A stretch of 64,000 bases of DNA from assembly GCA_019925095.2 (NCBI GenBank), contig CM034388.1, forward strand, positions 5,230,501-5,294,500, read 5' to 3'. A model generated the notes under the pieces. The model worked only from the letters and a program-made list of their open reading frames with translations. It was not told the origin of the DNA and made no database searches. A program made the position numbers and the translations under genes. Numbering within the stretch: the stretch's first letter is position 1; every line of letters starts with the position of its first letter. This document shows, piece by piece, positions 51,421 to 62,134 of this stretch. Origin of the DNA: Dendrolimus kikuchii (Eukaryota; Arthropoda; Insecta; Lepidoptera; Lasiocampidae).

Positions 51421-51829
51421 TATTTGGATACAACACTAATACTTACATTTTAAATTTCGCGATATCTTTTGAATGAAACGTTCGAATTGAATAATTCAAA
51501 AATTTCTAGAAAGGTATTGAATTCGTCTTGAATTAATTATTAGTAATTTATTTTGATAAGGATTAATACCAAGGTAAAAAATAAAGAGTTTTTGAAGCGA
51601 CGACATTTTAATTATTTAAAAAAATAAAAGAAAGATAGTTAGATATATGCCTACGCGATTTTTTTTGTAGACAATTATATGTTTTGAAAAGTGGTAGTAC
51701 ATTGTTTTGTTCTATAATCAACAGTTTTCGCAGTGCACGCCGTGTAAGGATTTGTTCGGGTCATTTTTTTACACCATGGGTTACATTATTGGACTTTTAG
51801 TAAGGACGCCTAATTTTTTTGAAAATATA

Positions 51830-51959
51830 ATATAGCTTATAGCCTTCCTCGATAAATGTACTATTCAACACTGAAAGAATTTTTTAAATCGGACTAGTGA
51901 TTCCTGAGATTAGCGCGTTTAAACAAACAAACTCTTCAGCTTTATAATATTAGTATAGA
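51830..51959 (-). mobile_element. Helitron H1 5' fragment, minus strand
   Basis: Carries ccttcctcgataaatgtact to actcttcagctttataatat and the TC end (ga at 51958-51959). The 3' half is missing. Confidence 0.7.
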
Positions 51960-52061
51960 TGTATGTATATTTTTATTTAATAATAATATATGTACGTATG
52001 ATTGTATATATTTTAAGCTATGCGTACTGAATACCGACCCACTATTAGAAATGTGAAATTA

Positions 52062-52345
52062 TCTCCAGAAGGTAGTCTGGAAGAAATCGCTGTTAGCGAT
52101 AAGACCGCCGATTGTATTAGTTAAATGATTGTTGTGTATTGTCAGGAGCCTTAAGAACAGACGAGCTTGCATGACAAGAGTTATGAATGTCAAAGAGGCA
52201 AGTGAGGTGTGTAAGAATAAGCCTAAATGGCACTCTGTTGTTCGTGCCTACCCCGCAAGGGAACTGGCGTGAAGTTATGTATGTATGTATGTATTGTTGT
52301 GTATTATTTTCTTGTGTGCAATAAAGAATATTCTATTCTATTCTA
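52062..52345 (+). mobile_element. LINE-D 3' end split by RTE-1
   Basis: ggtagtctggaagaaatcgc, the gttagcgat hairpin and aagaccgccgattg lie at 52075-52115. After the RTE-1 insert, tgtgcaataaagaatattct and a TTCTA tail follow at 52313-52345. Confidence 0.8.
52141..52292 (+). mobile_element. RTE-1 3' end inserted in LINE-D
   Basis: Runs from gtcaggagccttaagaacag to YPARELA and a TATG tail. Exactly flanked by attgttgtgtatt at 52128-52140 and 52293-52305, a 13-bp target-site duplication. 52346-53090 beyond it is unassigned. Confidence 0.9.
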
Positions 52346-53090
52346 CGTGGTTTTTGCGTTATTTTTCTATAATTATTCTAAGTTAAGAAAAAGTTTACTG
52401 TTTTATCAAAACAGGATAAAAAAATATCTACGTCTTTATAAAAGAGACATAAATAATTTGGTTTTGTTATTTTTGTAAATATTACTATATTTTATTCACA
52501 ATAAAATAATAATGCATCTGAAAATCGAACGCGTCTATGGAATTCGCGCTATAGTCCGAAAATTCAGTACAAAAAATCCTCAAAGACATTGGCGTTGCTA
52601 CAAGCCATAAAGCTAGGGTTTAGCGTGAGCGTAACTACGTTCTAAGTCTCACGCTATTCCTACCATGAGCGCGGGGCACATGGGAGGATGGGGGTTTTAG
52701 TGGAGAATTAGCTCATAGGTTACCTTTTTAATACGGGTTTAATACCTTGCTGAGTCTCCACACAAGCCGGCAATTGACTCTGTTATCTGCGCCATCTTCA
52801 GTGGATAACTCTCATTGCTTTGGTCTACTTCCAGTAAATGAACCGGTAGTGTGCGAAATGTATTTCCCCCTGTCTCAAAAAAAGCATTAAAGTTGTGCTG
52901 GACTTTCTTTAAGCACAGCGCTGATTTTTAACGCCAACCCCGCCTCATTGATTAATATTTAACCCACTGACGATACCTAATTAAAAACAAAAACCAATTA
53001 TGCGAGGTCTATATCAGTATCCCGACAATATTCTTTTCTAATTTGCCCAGTAATACTAATAATTATTATTATAGTAATTCTATGTATTAT

Positions 53091-53555
53091 TGTTACAACC
53101 AGAGCGCCGACAAAGACAAATTCCACGTACAGATCTGTAGAAGCACATTTTATTACCTGTCGGCATTTGAACTAATTGTAATCCTTTTATGATCGTCTTC
53201 TTTTGTTCACTTATTTATTGGCATACGTTTCTAATTATTGTGGAGAATAGCCTATTTTCCTATTGTACTCGCTCATTAGCATCATTAGCCAGGTGTAGTG
53301 GATTTTTTAAATCATTTGTGAAGTATAAAACGACGGCCTAATGGAGAGTGGGTGGCAGTTGAGCGACAATTACGATACGGGCGTGACGTGTGTACATTCG
53401 GTAATCTAATAGTTACGGACTTTGCGCGTTTTATGGAAATACAACCTTCTGCATTACGTTTGGATTTGTTGTGTTCGGTTATATTTGTACCTGTGTTGTA
53501 CGTGTTTATGTGGCGTGGCGTGGCATTTTAATTCCAGTGCTGCTAACTCGTAACA
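53091..53555 (+). mobile_element. Solo LTR (family T), plus strand
   Basis: 465 bp from tgttacaacc to ctcgtaaca. Interior gacaaagacaaattccacg, cattagccaggtgtagtgga, gtataaaacgac and gcattacgtttggatttgtt align in order with 62135-62628. Flanking four-base duplications are not exact (ttat against atat). Confidence 0.7.
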
Positions 53556-53734
53556 ATATATTAAGTTGAAAAAAGTTAAGTGTCTTATCAAGACAGGACA
53601 AAAAAATATTTACATACCAATGTGTTTTTTCTCTTCTTCCTCTCTCTCTCTTTGCGAGACAGGGATCTAATTTATTATTATGCATACTATATATATATAG
53701 ATAAATAATAGTGCAACATCCGTCCGTCCTAGGG

Positions 53735-53967
53735 TTTTTTTTATTGCAGGAGTTCAGCAGACAGGCAGACGGCCCACTTGATGGAAAGCGGTTACCATCG
53801 CTTATGGACATTTGCAACACCAAAGGTGCTACAAATGTGCTGCTACTCTCTTAAGGGAGACTGGAACCTGGTCACTAATGCCGGAACACAACTCAAGGTT
53901 GTTATGGCGACATGATTCAGACCAGGGGTGGTAGCCATCCAGTCAGGGAAATGCTCTACCACCTGAC
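53735..53967 (-). mobile_element. SINE-A copy, truncated at its 5' part
   Basis: Tail and 3' two-thirds on the minus strand, from tttttttattgcaggagttc to aatgctctaccacctg. The last ~75 bp (gtcgtaagagg to ccgtgcagg) are absent. Confidence 0.85.
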
Positions 53968-54114
53968 GGCTGAAAAGGTACAGTTGAAACCAGCATCAGG
54001 CACCTGTTACCTGGCATAATATGCTGAACTGCACCTATTTGATACCATCGTGAGACATATTTTTTACTATATATATTTACATAGATTTTTTTTTGTTTTC
54101 ATTGTGTTTCGCTA

Positions 54115-54262
54115 TGAATGAATGAATGAATGAATGAAAACTCTTTATTGTTCACCATAACTTAAACCTAGATATTTATTACAAACACATTTAAATTAGA
54201 ACAATGGGCGGCCTTATCGCTTATAGCGATCTCTCCCAGGCAACCCAGTGTCTAAGGAGATG
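54115..54262 (-). mobile_element. LINE-D 3' end
   Basis: A gaatgaatgaatgaatga tail, ctctttattgttcaccataa, then ggcggccttatcgcttatag and gatctctcccaggcaaccca. 54263-54902 beyond it shows no supported feature. Confidence 0.75.
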
Positions 54263-54902
54263 TTACAAGAAAAATTAAATAATATTTGGTGGCTTAACTA
54301 AATTGAAACTAATTCAATCGTAATTGAAGAAAAAAAATGCTCGCTATGTGAAGACTGAATTAACATTTTTCTTGCTTCTTCTTCTTTATAACTATCTTAT
54401 CTATTGTTATTACCCAAGGTACCTACTTTATTATTAATATAAATTTTGTTATTACTTGTTTAAAGGTTATGTCAAATAACCAGTAGTAAAGCAAATTAAT
54501 GCATAGTGTATGGAGGGCCAATAATCCCCCTCCTAAACCATTCATCATCATCAACACCAACTGAAAATTTTTCATGTCACAACAGTTAAACAATAAATTA
54601 TGACACCACACAAAGTCACAAACACATAACTAACAATACAACTGATACACATACTCAAGTTTAGTATTAAAAATGGGATAAATTAATCTTAAGGTACACC
54701 ATAACATATAAATCACTAAATGAATGTCACACACTAACAAAAATAAACAATAAGCGTGTATGGACTCTAAAATTTTTCATAGAAATTAAGTAGTAAAAAA
54801 AGGTACGGAACTCGAGTCCGTAGATATGTTAATAATATATAAAAAAAATGCATAGTGTATAGTAACCCGTTATTAACAGTCCGTATATCAAAAACTAATT
54901 AT

Positions 54903-55043
54903 GGCCTGTTCTGTTCCTACATCTTACTATTCATCCACTTGCCCTACAATCGGTTGAAGTTTCACATTACTTGCATTGAGCTATGTCAAATTTTAATCGA
55001 TGGTAAGACAAATGAACGGTCGGTAAGATATAGGAAACAGCAT
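54903..55043 (+). mobile_element. MITE-N: uninterrupted copy
   Basis: The left end ctgttcctacatcttactat and right end ggtcggtaagatataggaaa are imperfect inverted repeats. 141 bp, non-coding. Reference for copies at 32945 and 34743. Confidence 0.65.
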
Positions 55044-55214
55044 TTAATAGTTATTATTCGATATTTTTTTCAAAGTATTTTGGAAGTTCTATGGAATTTT
55101 TGAATTATCCACTTCATATTTCAAAAAGTTTAGAAGGAGGACAAGGTTTGCTATCTTCGCGCCTATAAACTCGAATTTGTTTTACAATTTTTTTATTAAT
55201 TTATTTTATATTTT

Positions 55215-55640
55215 TTTAAAGATCTTACTACTTACTCCAGCGACCCAAAGTGGGTCTTGGTCTCCGAAACGAGATCATGCGACTTTTCTCGGTCCTGTGC
55301 GGTTCCTTGTCAGTTACTGGCTCCTAGCTCCGATAGATCCGCCTCTACTCTGTCCTTCCAGCGATATTTAGGACGCCCGACCGGACGCCGACCTACCGGC
55401 CGTCCCAAATATGCTTTCCTCACGCTGCGATCCTCTCCCATCCGTTCTACTTGACCGAGCCAGCGGAGGCGGTGAGCTTTTATTTCTCCTATTATATTAG
55501 GCTCGGCCACGAGATTCTGAATTTCGAGGTTACTTATGGAGAACCTTCCTTTCCGCTACTAAAAGCTGGTTCTCCTCCTTGAGGGTAAGCGTTCAAGCTT
55601 CGCACCCGTACATCAGGATGGGCCGTATGATGGTTTTAAA
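55215..55640 (-). mobile_element. RTE-like LINE (family R) C-terminal fragment
   Basis: The minus strand reads IRPILMYGCEA (frameshifted), then EIKAHRLRWLGQVERMGEDR, AYLGRPVGRRPVGRPKYRW and ADLSELG, then a decayed QDR...W segment and a stop. The LRWLGHVERM/GRPRYRW series is typical of LINE ORF2 C-termini. It is distinct from RTE-1, -2 and -3. Confidence 0.7.
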
Positions 55641-55721
55641 TATCTGACTAACTATATTTTAAATTACTAAATTAAAGACAAAGACAATTAAACAAGGCGA
55701 ACATATGATGAATGATATTAA

Positions 55722-55800
55722 CGGCCTCTGTGGTTGTGCGGTCTGAACCTTTGCCGGCCTAGCACATCGTAAGTTAAAGGTTCCAGATTCCTAACATGGT
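55722..55800 (+). mobile_element. SINE-B head, degenerate
   Basis: acggcctctgtggttgtgcg parallels the SINE-B head with the A-box changed by one base, then gcctagcacatcg and aaggttccagattcc (B-box decayed). The body is not recognisable. Confidence 0.45.
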
Positions 55801-55847
55801 AGAACTTTCATAAATGAACTTTCCATTATTTCCAATGATCTTTAGAT

Positions 55848-56180
55848 AAATAGATAGATAGGAAACACTTTAATGTACACCATTACAGAACACTTGCGAA
55901 CTAGTTATTATTCAAATTGTGTACAAAGGGCGGTCTTATCGCTAAAAAGCTATCTCTTCCAGACAACCCGTGGCAAGAATATTGCTGATTAAGAGTGGCG
56001 ATGGTGGTATACATAATTATTGTACGATTACTCATATTTTAATAATAAATATAGAACTAGATTATATATACACATAAGTTATATATATACATATACAAGA
56101 TATAGTGATAAAAAGTAACTATTTAAACATAATATACATATAGCTATATGCAATATAATATTGATTATATAAAATTACAT
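55848..56180 (-). mobile_element. LINE-D 3' end (subfamily 1)
   Basis: agataaatagatagatagga tail, aatgtacaccattacagaac, ggcggtcttatcgctaaaaa and cagacaacccgtggcaagaa. Co-linear with 4081-4400. 56181-56823 beyond it is AT-rich and unassigned. Confidence 0.75.
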
Positions 56181-56823
56181 ATCATTATTATCTTTATGTC
56201 TATTGAATATTATCCATAACACAAACTTGTTTAACTTGGGAATATATAATTGTGTGTGTGCTTGTCTGCTGATAATTTCTTTATTCTACTGATTTAATTA
56301 TAATTCTTTAGTTTTTGCTAATGACTACGGAACCCTAAAAGCCAAAAAAAGTAACCAATAATTTACAACAGCTCTTAATTTGTTCGAATGGAATATTTTC
56401 AAAGATTCAATGTGTTATTGTAATTTTTTTGTTATTTAATACAAGAAAAGTTTGACTAATTCTAATTACTTGATGTATGTATACTGCCTATAATCCCTTA
56501 TCTATTCTTTTTAATAAACCATACCTTACCTTTATTATATTACCAGATTTATCATCTCGTTAAAAATAAGTGTAACGAGTGTTAGTCAAAGTAAGTTATT
56601 TGTTTCAAACATGAACATTTTTTGCAAATGTTATGCTAAGTAGTAATAGTGTACATGTTTTGCATTTGACAGGCATACATTTTTTTTTGTAGTTTTGGTT
56701 TCAAGCCATTTATAAGGACTATTATGACTACATATACATATTATGATTATATTATTGTTTGTATGATTGATTATGATGCTATTATAATTACAATAAATAT
56801 TTAATATTCAATTATTTATGTAA

Positions 56824-57142
56824 GAAAGTGTCGGGGTGAAGGTAAGGAAAGGAATGCTCCGGTGGTTCGGGCATGTGGAAAGAATGACTAAACAGATATA
56901 CAATGCAAAAGTGGATGGATGCAGAAGTCGTGGAAGGCCACGACACACCTTCCATGATCAAATTGATCGTGTACTAGCGGAGGGTGATGTTAGGAGCCTT
57001 AAGAACAGACGAGCGTGCATGACAAGAGTTATGAATGTCAAAGAAGCAAGTGAGGTGTGTAAGAATGGGCTTAAATGGCGCTCTGTTGTTCGTGCCTACC
57101 CCGCAAGGGAACTGGCGTGAAGTTATGTATGTATGTATGTAA
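56824..57142 (+). mobile_element. RTE-1: 5'-truncated copy
   Basis: Open frame from VGVKVRKGMLRWFGHVERM through GRPRHTFHDQIDRVLAEGD to YPARELA, stop and a TATG tail. Lacks the five-codon insert seen at 35.6 kb. Confidence 0.88.
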
Positions 57143-57159
57143 TTATTTATGTAAGTCGT

Positions 57160-57430
57160 AATAAGCGTAGGTAGGTCCTTGCTCCGCTCCCGCCAAAGGA
57201 GGACGCGCTGGCGCCGGAGGGCGGCTTTCGGTGAAGCGGTGAGCGGGTGGCGCGAGTGTTTCCCTGGGGAAAGAGTTCTCACCCGCCGTTATGCCGTCGA
57301 AATAGGGGCTTACCTCTCCTCGGTGACGTGAACTGGCAAAAACAAGTGACAGTTGGCATAAATATTGTGTGTTTCTACAGGGGTCCTCCAGTATCTAGGG
57401 GTGCGGGGGAAAAACCTAACCAAAAAAAGT
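57160..57430 (+). other. GC-rich block, possibly a LINE 3' end
   Basis: gtccttgctccgctcccgcc, ggcgccggagggcggctttc and cacccgccgttatgccgtcg contrast sharply with the surroundings. The 63-codon frame 57247-57438 includes FYRGPPVSRG. From memory, similar sequence occurs next to lepidopteran LINE 3' ends, but I cannot place it. Confidence 0.3.
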
Positions 57431-57845
57431 GTGATTGACAGTCTTTAATTTGAATATCGAACTTCTCCCAAAAAGGTTATATATATATATGTATATGCAC
57501 TTATAAGAACTTTTTTGGTTCACCTAGGCCAATAATAGACTTGTTAAAATAAACGGATTTAAACTTACTCTGTGGTTACTAAACTTCGACTAATTCCAAT
57601 TAAGTTATAAGTGTTGTTAGTGGTAAATTCCACAGGTAATTCCGTGTTAACAAATTATTTTTAAAATAAAACATGTTTAATGGTCTAATTATAAATTAAA
57701 AATATAGTGACGTAAATACATTTACAAATAGGAAGTTTTGCTTCTATTTCCCACAGAGAACGATTTATGTTTTTTCTTTTACACAAATAAAAAAAGTCGC
57801 CTTGTGCGAGTTGGTTTCACGTAAAGTGAGCTTTTATATTAACAT

Positions 57846-59019
57846 TAGCTGTTGCCCGCGGCTTTGCCAGCGTAGATCAAAAATAATAATAGTTTGAGTA
57901 AAACACCTTTTTAATCACCTTAGGGGTTGAATTTACCTACTTTAACCAGAAAGCAGCAGGTGTATAAAACTTCATGATTAATACTTTGAAAATGAAGGAT
58001 TTTCTTAGAGTTTCATTGCCTTTTTCATCCCTTTAGGGGTTAAATTAAAAAAAAACCTTAGTGTGCACCTACATTATAGAAAGAGCCCGAACGCAAATAT
58101 TCATGGTCGTAGACCTAATTAATAGTTTGAGCTGTGCTTTGATATGTCAGTCAGTCTGTGAGGTCAAGTATATATGCACAGACGAGCGGGTCCGACAGAC
58201 GTGGTCCTGTCCTGAAACATAGTGATCTAAAACTTGATTCCAGTGCCACCTACCTAGTCCAATTGTGAATATAAACCGTCCAGAGACTCACCCAAACATA
58301 CATGAAAATTTCATCAAAATCATGGAACCCGATTCCAGCGCCACCTACCCGGATTCAATTGCGAATCTAAACCGTCGTAGTATTTTAGATATGGGTTATT
58401 TCTATTGAATGATTTTTTTTGGTTCCGTCGCGAAGTAACGAAAACAGATAACGTTTGTTAACCCTACGGAACCCCTCGTTTGGCGAGGACTGCCAAGCAC
58501 TTACTTAATTTATTGTAAAACTAACTTTGACCGCAATATCACCCATGCTTACTTCACTCGCGCCTACTTCGCTCGCGTTAAATTCGCTCGCGCTAACTTC
58601 GCACACGCTAACTTCGCACGCGTTAAAAATTAATATTGTACTATACGACGTGCAGTAGGCTATGTTGTAATTCTTAAAAATATCAAACTAAATGTTTAGT
58701 TCAAACCAATGATAAATACCCGTAAGGCGATCTAGTGAAGCGAAGTAACTAACTATGAGAACAATGCGTTAAAGTTGACGCTGTAATCTCGTTAGTATGG
58801 CGATGGATTTTTTGTGAATTGCAACGGTGGCGTAAATAAACGCGATCGGAGCGCCATCTTTGCAGCTATATTCGTCTATCCCTCAAAAACAGTTTTTTTT
58901 CTAGAAGAAAAGTGCCCCTGACAGACTGACAAAAATTTCGTCTGTACATTGGGTAGTTAAGACGTGAAAACATGAACAAACAAACAAACTCAAATACACA
59001 TGTTATAATATTAGTTAGA
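57846..59019 (-). mobile_element. Possible longer Helitron, minus strand
   Basis: The minus-strand 3' end gcaaagccgcgggcaacagCTAA lies at plus 57846, preceded by A. The 5' end TCTAACTAATATTATAACAT is at plus 59019. Inside are Helitron-body-like segments, including a duplicated ~100 bp block at 58230-58380 (gattccagtgccacctacct and gattccagcgccacctaccc). The base after the 5' end is A rather than the expected T, and no Rep/helicase is encoded, so its unity is uncertain. Confidence 0.35.
58548..58622. repeat. Minisatellite, five 15-bp units
   Basis: Five consecutive 15-mers of the type ctaacttcgctcgcg at 58548, 58563, 58578, 58593 and 58608, each differing at one to four positions. The CpG-rich unit stands out in AT-rich DNA. 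Confidence 0.85.
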
Positions 59020-59399
59020 ATAATGCCGTATAATCGCACACGAACAAGAACATTCTATAAGATTATAACTGCAAATTGCATACCATTGTTATTTGGAAAA
59101 ACCTTTGACTCAACTCGCCTTGTTTTCATTTAGCCTTCACTGTTAAATTCCATGTGGTTACTCGATTCTCGATTAAACGGACTGATTGTTGTCATAAGGC
59201 ATGCGGATAATCGAAAATCCGGATAATTGAATATATGAATAAAGTGATTTTTATACGTGTTAATAACTTACCCGCCCGCGTACACGTGTTTATTCAATAT
59301 AACAAAAAAACGTGTGTGCAGTTCACACGCAGTTGATGTAAAATTTCAGAGAATATACTCACAGGTAATTCTTCTGTAACTTTTATTAATATACATTTT

Positions 59400-59436
59400 T
59401 ATCCGTGCAGGAACGGAGAAAGAATACAATTTCCTA
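59400..59436 (+). mobile_element. SINE-A: left fragment of an interrupted copy
   Basis: Holds only the first ~37 bases of SINE-A (tatccgtgcaggaacggaga ... atttcct). The expected continuation appears at 59764, after a minus-strand SINE-A. Confidence 0.75.
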
Positions 59437-59753
59437 CTTTTTTTTTTATTGCAGGAGTTCAGCAGACAGGCAGACGGCCCACTTAATGGAAAGCGGTTAC
59501 CATCGCCTATGGACATTTGCAACACCAAAGGCGCTACAAATGCGCTGCTGCTCTCTTAAGAGTCACTGGAACCTGGTCACTAATGCGGGAACACAACTCA
59601 AGGTTGTTATGGCGACATGCTTTAGACCAGGGGTGGTAGCCATCCAGTCGGGCAAATGCCCTACCACCTGGCTGTGGGTTGTTTAGTCGCCTCTTACGAC
59701 AGGCCGCCCGGCCGCAAGAAATTGTATTCTTTCTCCGTTCCTGCACGGATAAA
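59437..59753 (-). mobile_element. SINE-A copy inserted in another SINE-A
   Basis: Full-length minus-strand copy (ttttttttttattgcaggag on the left, gttcctgcacggataaaa on the right). No clear target duplication at the junctions. Confidence 0.88.
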
Positions 59754-59763
59754 ACTGCTTTGG

Positions 59764-60022
59764 GGCGGCCTGTCGTAAGAGGCGACAAAACAACCCATAG
59801 CCAGGTAGTAGGGCATTTGCCCGACTGGATGGCTACCACCCCTGGTCTAATGTATGTCGCCATAACAATCTTAACCTATGTTTCGGCATTAATGATCAGG
59901 TCCCAGTCTCTTAAGAGAGCAGCAGCGCTTTTATAGCACCTTTGGTGTTGCAAATGTCTATAGGCGATGGTAATCGCTTTCCATCAAGTGGGTCGTCTGC
60001 CTGTCTGCTGAACTCCTGCAAT
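59764..60022 (+). mobile_element. SINE-A: right part of the interrupted copy
   Basis: Resumes at gcggcctgtcgtaagaggcg and runs to ctcctgcaattt. With the preceding minus copy it forms a ~250-bp inverted repeat separated by only ~10 bp. Confidence 0.85.
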
Positions 60023-60029
60023 TTAGCCT

Positions 60030-60340
60030 ATATCCGTCAATATATTATGAATTAAAATAAACTTCTTAAGTTTGACTTTAAATTTTTCATTGTTTTAGTC
60101 TAAAATATATTATCAGTTTTATTTGAGTCCACATTGGACCTATGTTTAATCACCGGTCTTACTGACTCTCTAATCTGTGCTGCACAATCTAAAACTCGTA
60201 TCTCATTCTTTCGCAGGCTTAGACCTATAGATTTATGTGTTTATCTCTTTAGTTTCGCTTTTTTGTTTCATAGAGTTTCAAATCACAATGATACTAAAAA
60301 AGTTTCACTTCAAAAACTTATCAACCAAAATTTATGTTTA
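60030..60340 (-). repeat. Repeat P: uninterrupted copy, minus strand
   Basis: Contains aaaataaacttcttaagttt, gacctatgtttaatcaccgg, tgactctctaatctgtgctg and agtttcacttcaaaaactta. It lines up with the split plus-strand copy at 34985-36115. 60341-60794 is unassigned. Confidence 0.6.
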
Positions 60341-60806
60341 TTAAGAGATTAAATAATAGATTGTCACACGAGAGGTGAAAGTGGCCTATTTAGGCATGAG
60401 ATGATTCGGCGGATGATGCTTTTCATTTCGAACATAAGGAAAGTAAATAAAAACTGATTAGTTAAACAAACATCTACTTCTGTAATGAAATTAGGCGTTA
60501 AATCCATATCTAAATGTGATGAACTGATTTAATACGTCACATATGAAACGTCAATTAAATTTTATTGTGGCATTTTACCAGCCAGTATTTTGGTGTCACT
60601 GATGATAGTAGTACTTAAATATTTAGGTCAAATTTATGTAAATTAAATAATAATGTAGTGAAAAATAATTATTAGTATAAAATGATGTTAAAAATGTTGA
60701 CTTATCTTTATCACAATTTATGCCGCAATTTAACAGTGGCCGTAAAAAGAGTTGTGACATGAGTCGCATATATTATCTATGGTTCGCATAGTTCTTAAGA
60801 AGGAGA

Positions 60807-61078
60807 GGAGTTTTTGGCGGGAACTGAAAGGAGACGTTGTGCTGTGCAGTTTTATTTTCTAAAAATGTGTAAAATTACTCTAAAATGAACAATAGTTGTA
60901 ATATATTGATAGTTTTTGAGTAGTAATTATGTGTTTTTGCGAGAAATGTGAACTACATAGCCAAATGTGGCCTTTCGAGTTTTCACAAGAACTCCGTTGA
61001 ATGGCGTCGATTGTAGCCTACAATACAACGGCGCCCGGCTTAAAGGCCTAGTTGCCAAGCCTTAAACATAAAAAAAAA
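60807..61078 (+). mobile_element. SINE-E copy with 12-bp target-site duplication
   Basis: tttttggcgggaactgaaag ... tgccaagccttaaacataaaaaaaaa. Flanked by ttaagaaggaga at 60795-60806 and 61079-61090. It differs from the intronic copy (20234) mainly by an extra 19 bases (aactacatagccaaatgtg). The source of this retroposon is unknown. Confidence 0.8.
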
Positions 61079-61094
61079 TTAAGAAGGAGATGCC

Positions 61095-61992
61095 AACACG
61101 TTACCGGTCTCTGAGAAATTTTATAACGCCCTTATTAAACGACCCCAAGTCATAGAGCATAGGGAACACTTCAGAGGGAAATTCCCTCAAAATATTTTTT
61201 GTACGTGTAACAAACGTTCTGAAGAACCCTTGCGTAGTTAAGCGTGGGAGCTTAAGGAAATGGAGGTGATCATCCCGTCTACTGCGAGCGAGGCAGTTGT
61301 AAATATGACGCATTGACACCAGATCAAACAGTGCGTCGGAATAATCTCCATTGTACAGGTGGGAGAATACGCAGAGGAATGCAAAGTCTCTCTGAAGGCT
61401 AAGCGATTCCAAACCGCCTGTTAGTATGGAATCGTCGTATACGAAAGGCGTGACGCTGGATGGAGTCGAGAGGGTCAGTCTGATAAGCGGGTGCCCCGGT
61501 CCATAAGTGTGAGCAGTATTCCATAACTGGCCTAATTTGCGCTTTGTAAAGCACAAGTCTTTGCCGCGGGATGAAATGTTGCTTGGCCTGGTCAAGCACA
61601 CCAAGCTTTTTGGTGGCAAATTTAGCCTTGCCTTTCCAGATGACCCCAAAGTTGTACGTCCTGATACTATTGGAGATGATAACGGATGTTGCTTGAAACT
61701 GTGGTGCAGGGACAAATGGGGTCTTTTTAGCAGAGAATGCGCAGACCTGTGTCTTCGTGGGATTAAATTGGTCAAGATTATGTCGTCCCCATTCAGAGAC
61801 TCGCTCCAGAGAGTTCTCTATTTCGGACACAAATCTGGCATGACTCTCTTCCACTAGCGATAGAAGGACATTAGCCCGGCTGGTATATCTGGCATCACCT
61901 GTACTGTCATTCGCATAGCAATGAATGTTCTGTATAGACATCAGATCATTGATATGCAAAATGAACAGTGTCGATGACAGTACACAGCCTTA
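61095..61992 (-). mobile_element. Jockey/CR1-type LINE ORF2 fragment with a mutated catalytic box
   Basis: The minus strand reads GCVLSSTLFILHINDL, then NIHCYANDSTGDA where YADD is expected, then ERVSEWGRHNLDQFNPTKTQ, FSAKKTPFV, KAKFATKKLGVLDQAKQHF and AQIRPVMEYCSHLWTGAP. After a frameshift near 61430 it reads LFDLVSMRHIYNCLARSRR and EFPSEVFPMLYDLGSFNKGV. The first catalytic Asp of the box is Asn, so reverse transcription would fail even without the truncation. 5' truncated near 61992. Confidence 0.85.
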
Positions 61993-62134
61993 AAAGACTA
62001 TAAGTTTGAAATATAGAAAAACAAGCAACAAGTTTTAAAACGAAAACGAACGACGAAAGTCGTTTGAGACTAAGCCCTCGGTAACTCAAATCGGCAATCG
62101 AATCGAGTTGGAATCTTAATTTTACTATTTACAT

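Noticed and set aside
61537..61857. Plus-strand ORF of 106 codons
   Set aside because: Antisense of the LINE ORF2 at 61095-61992.
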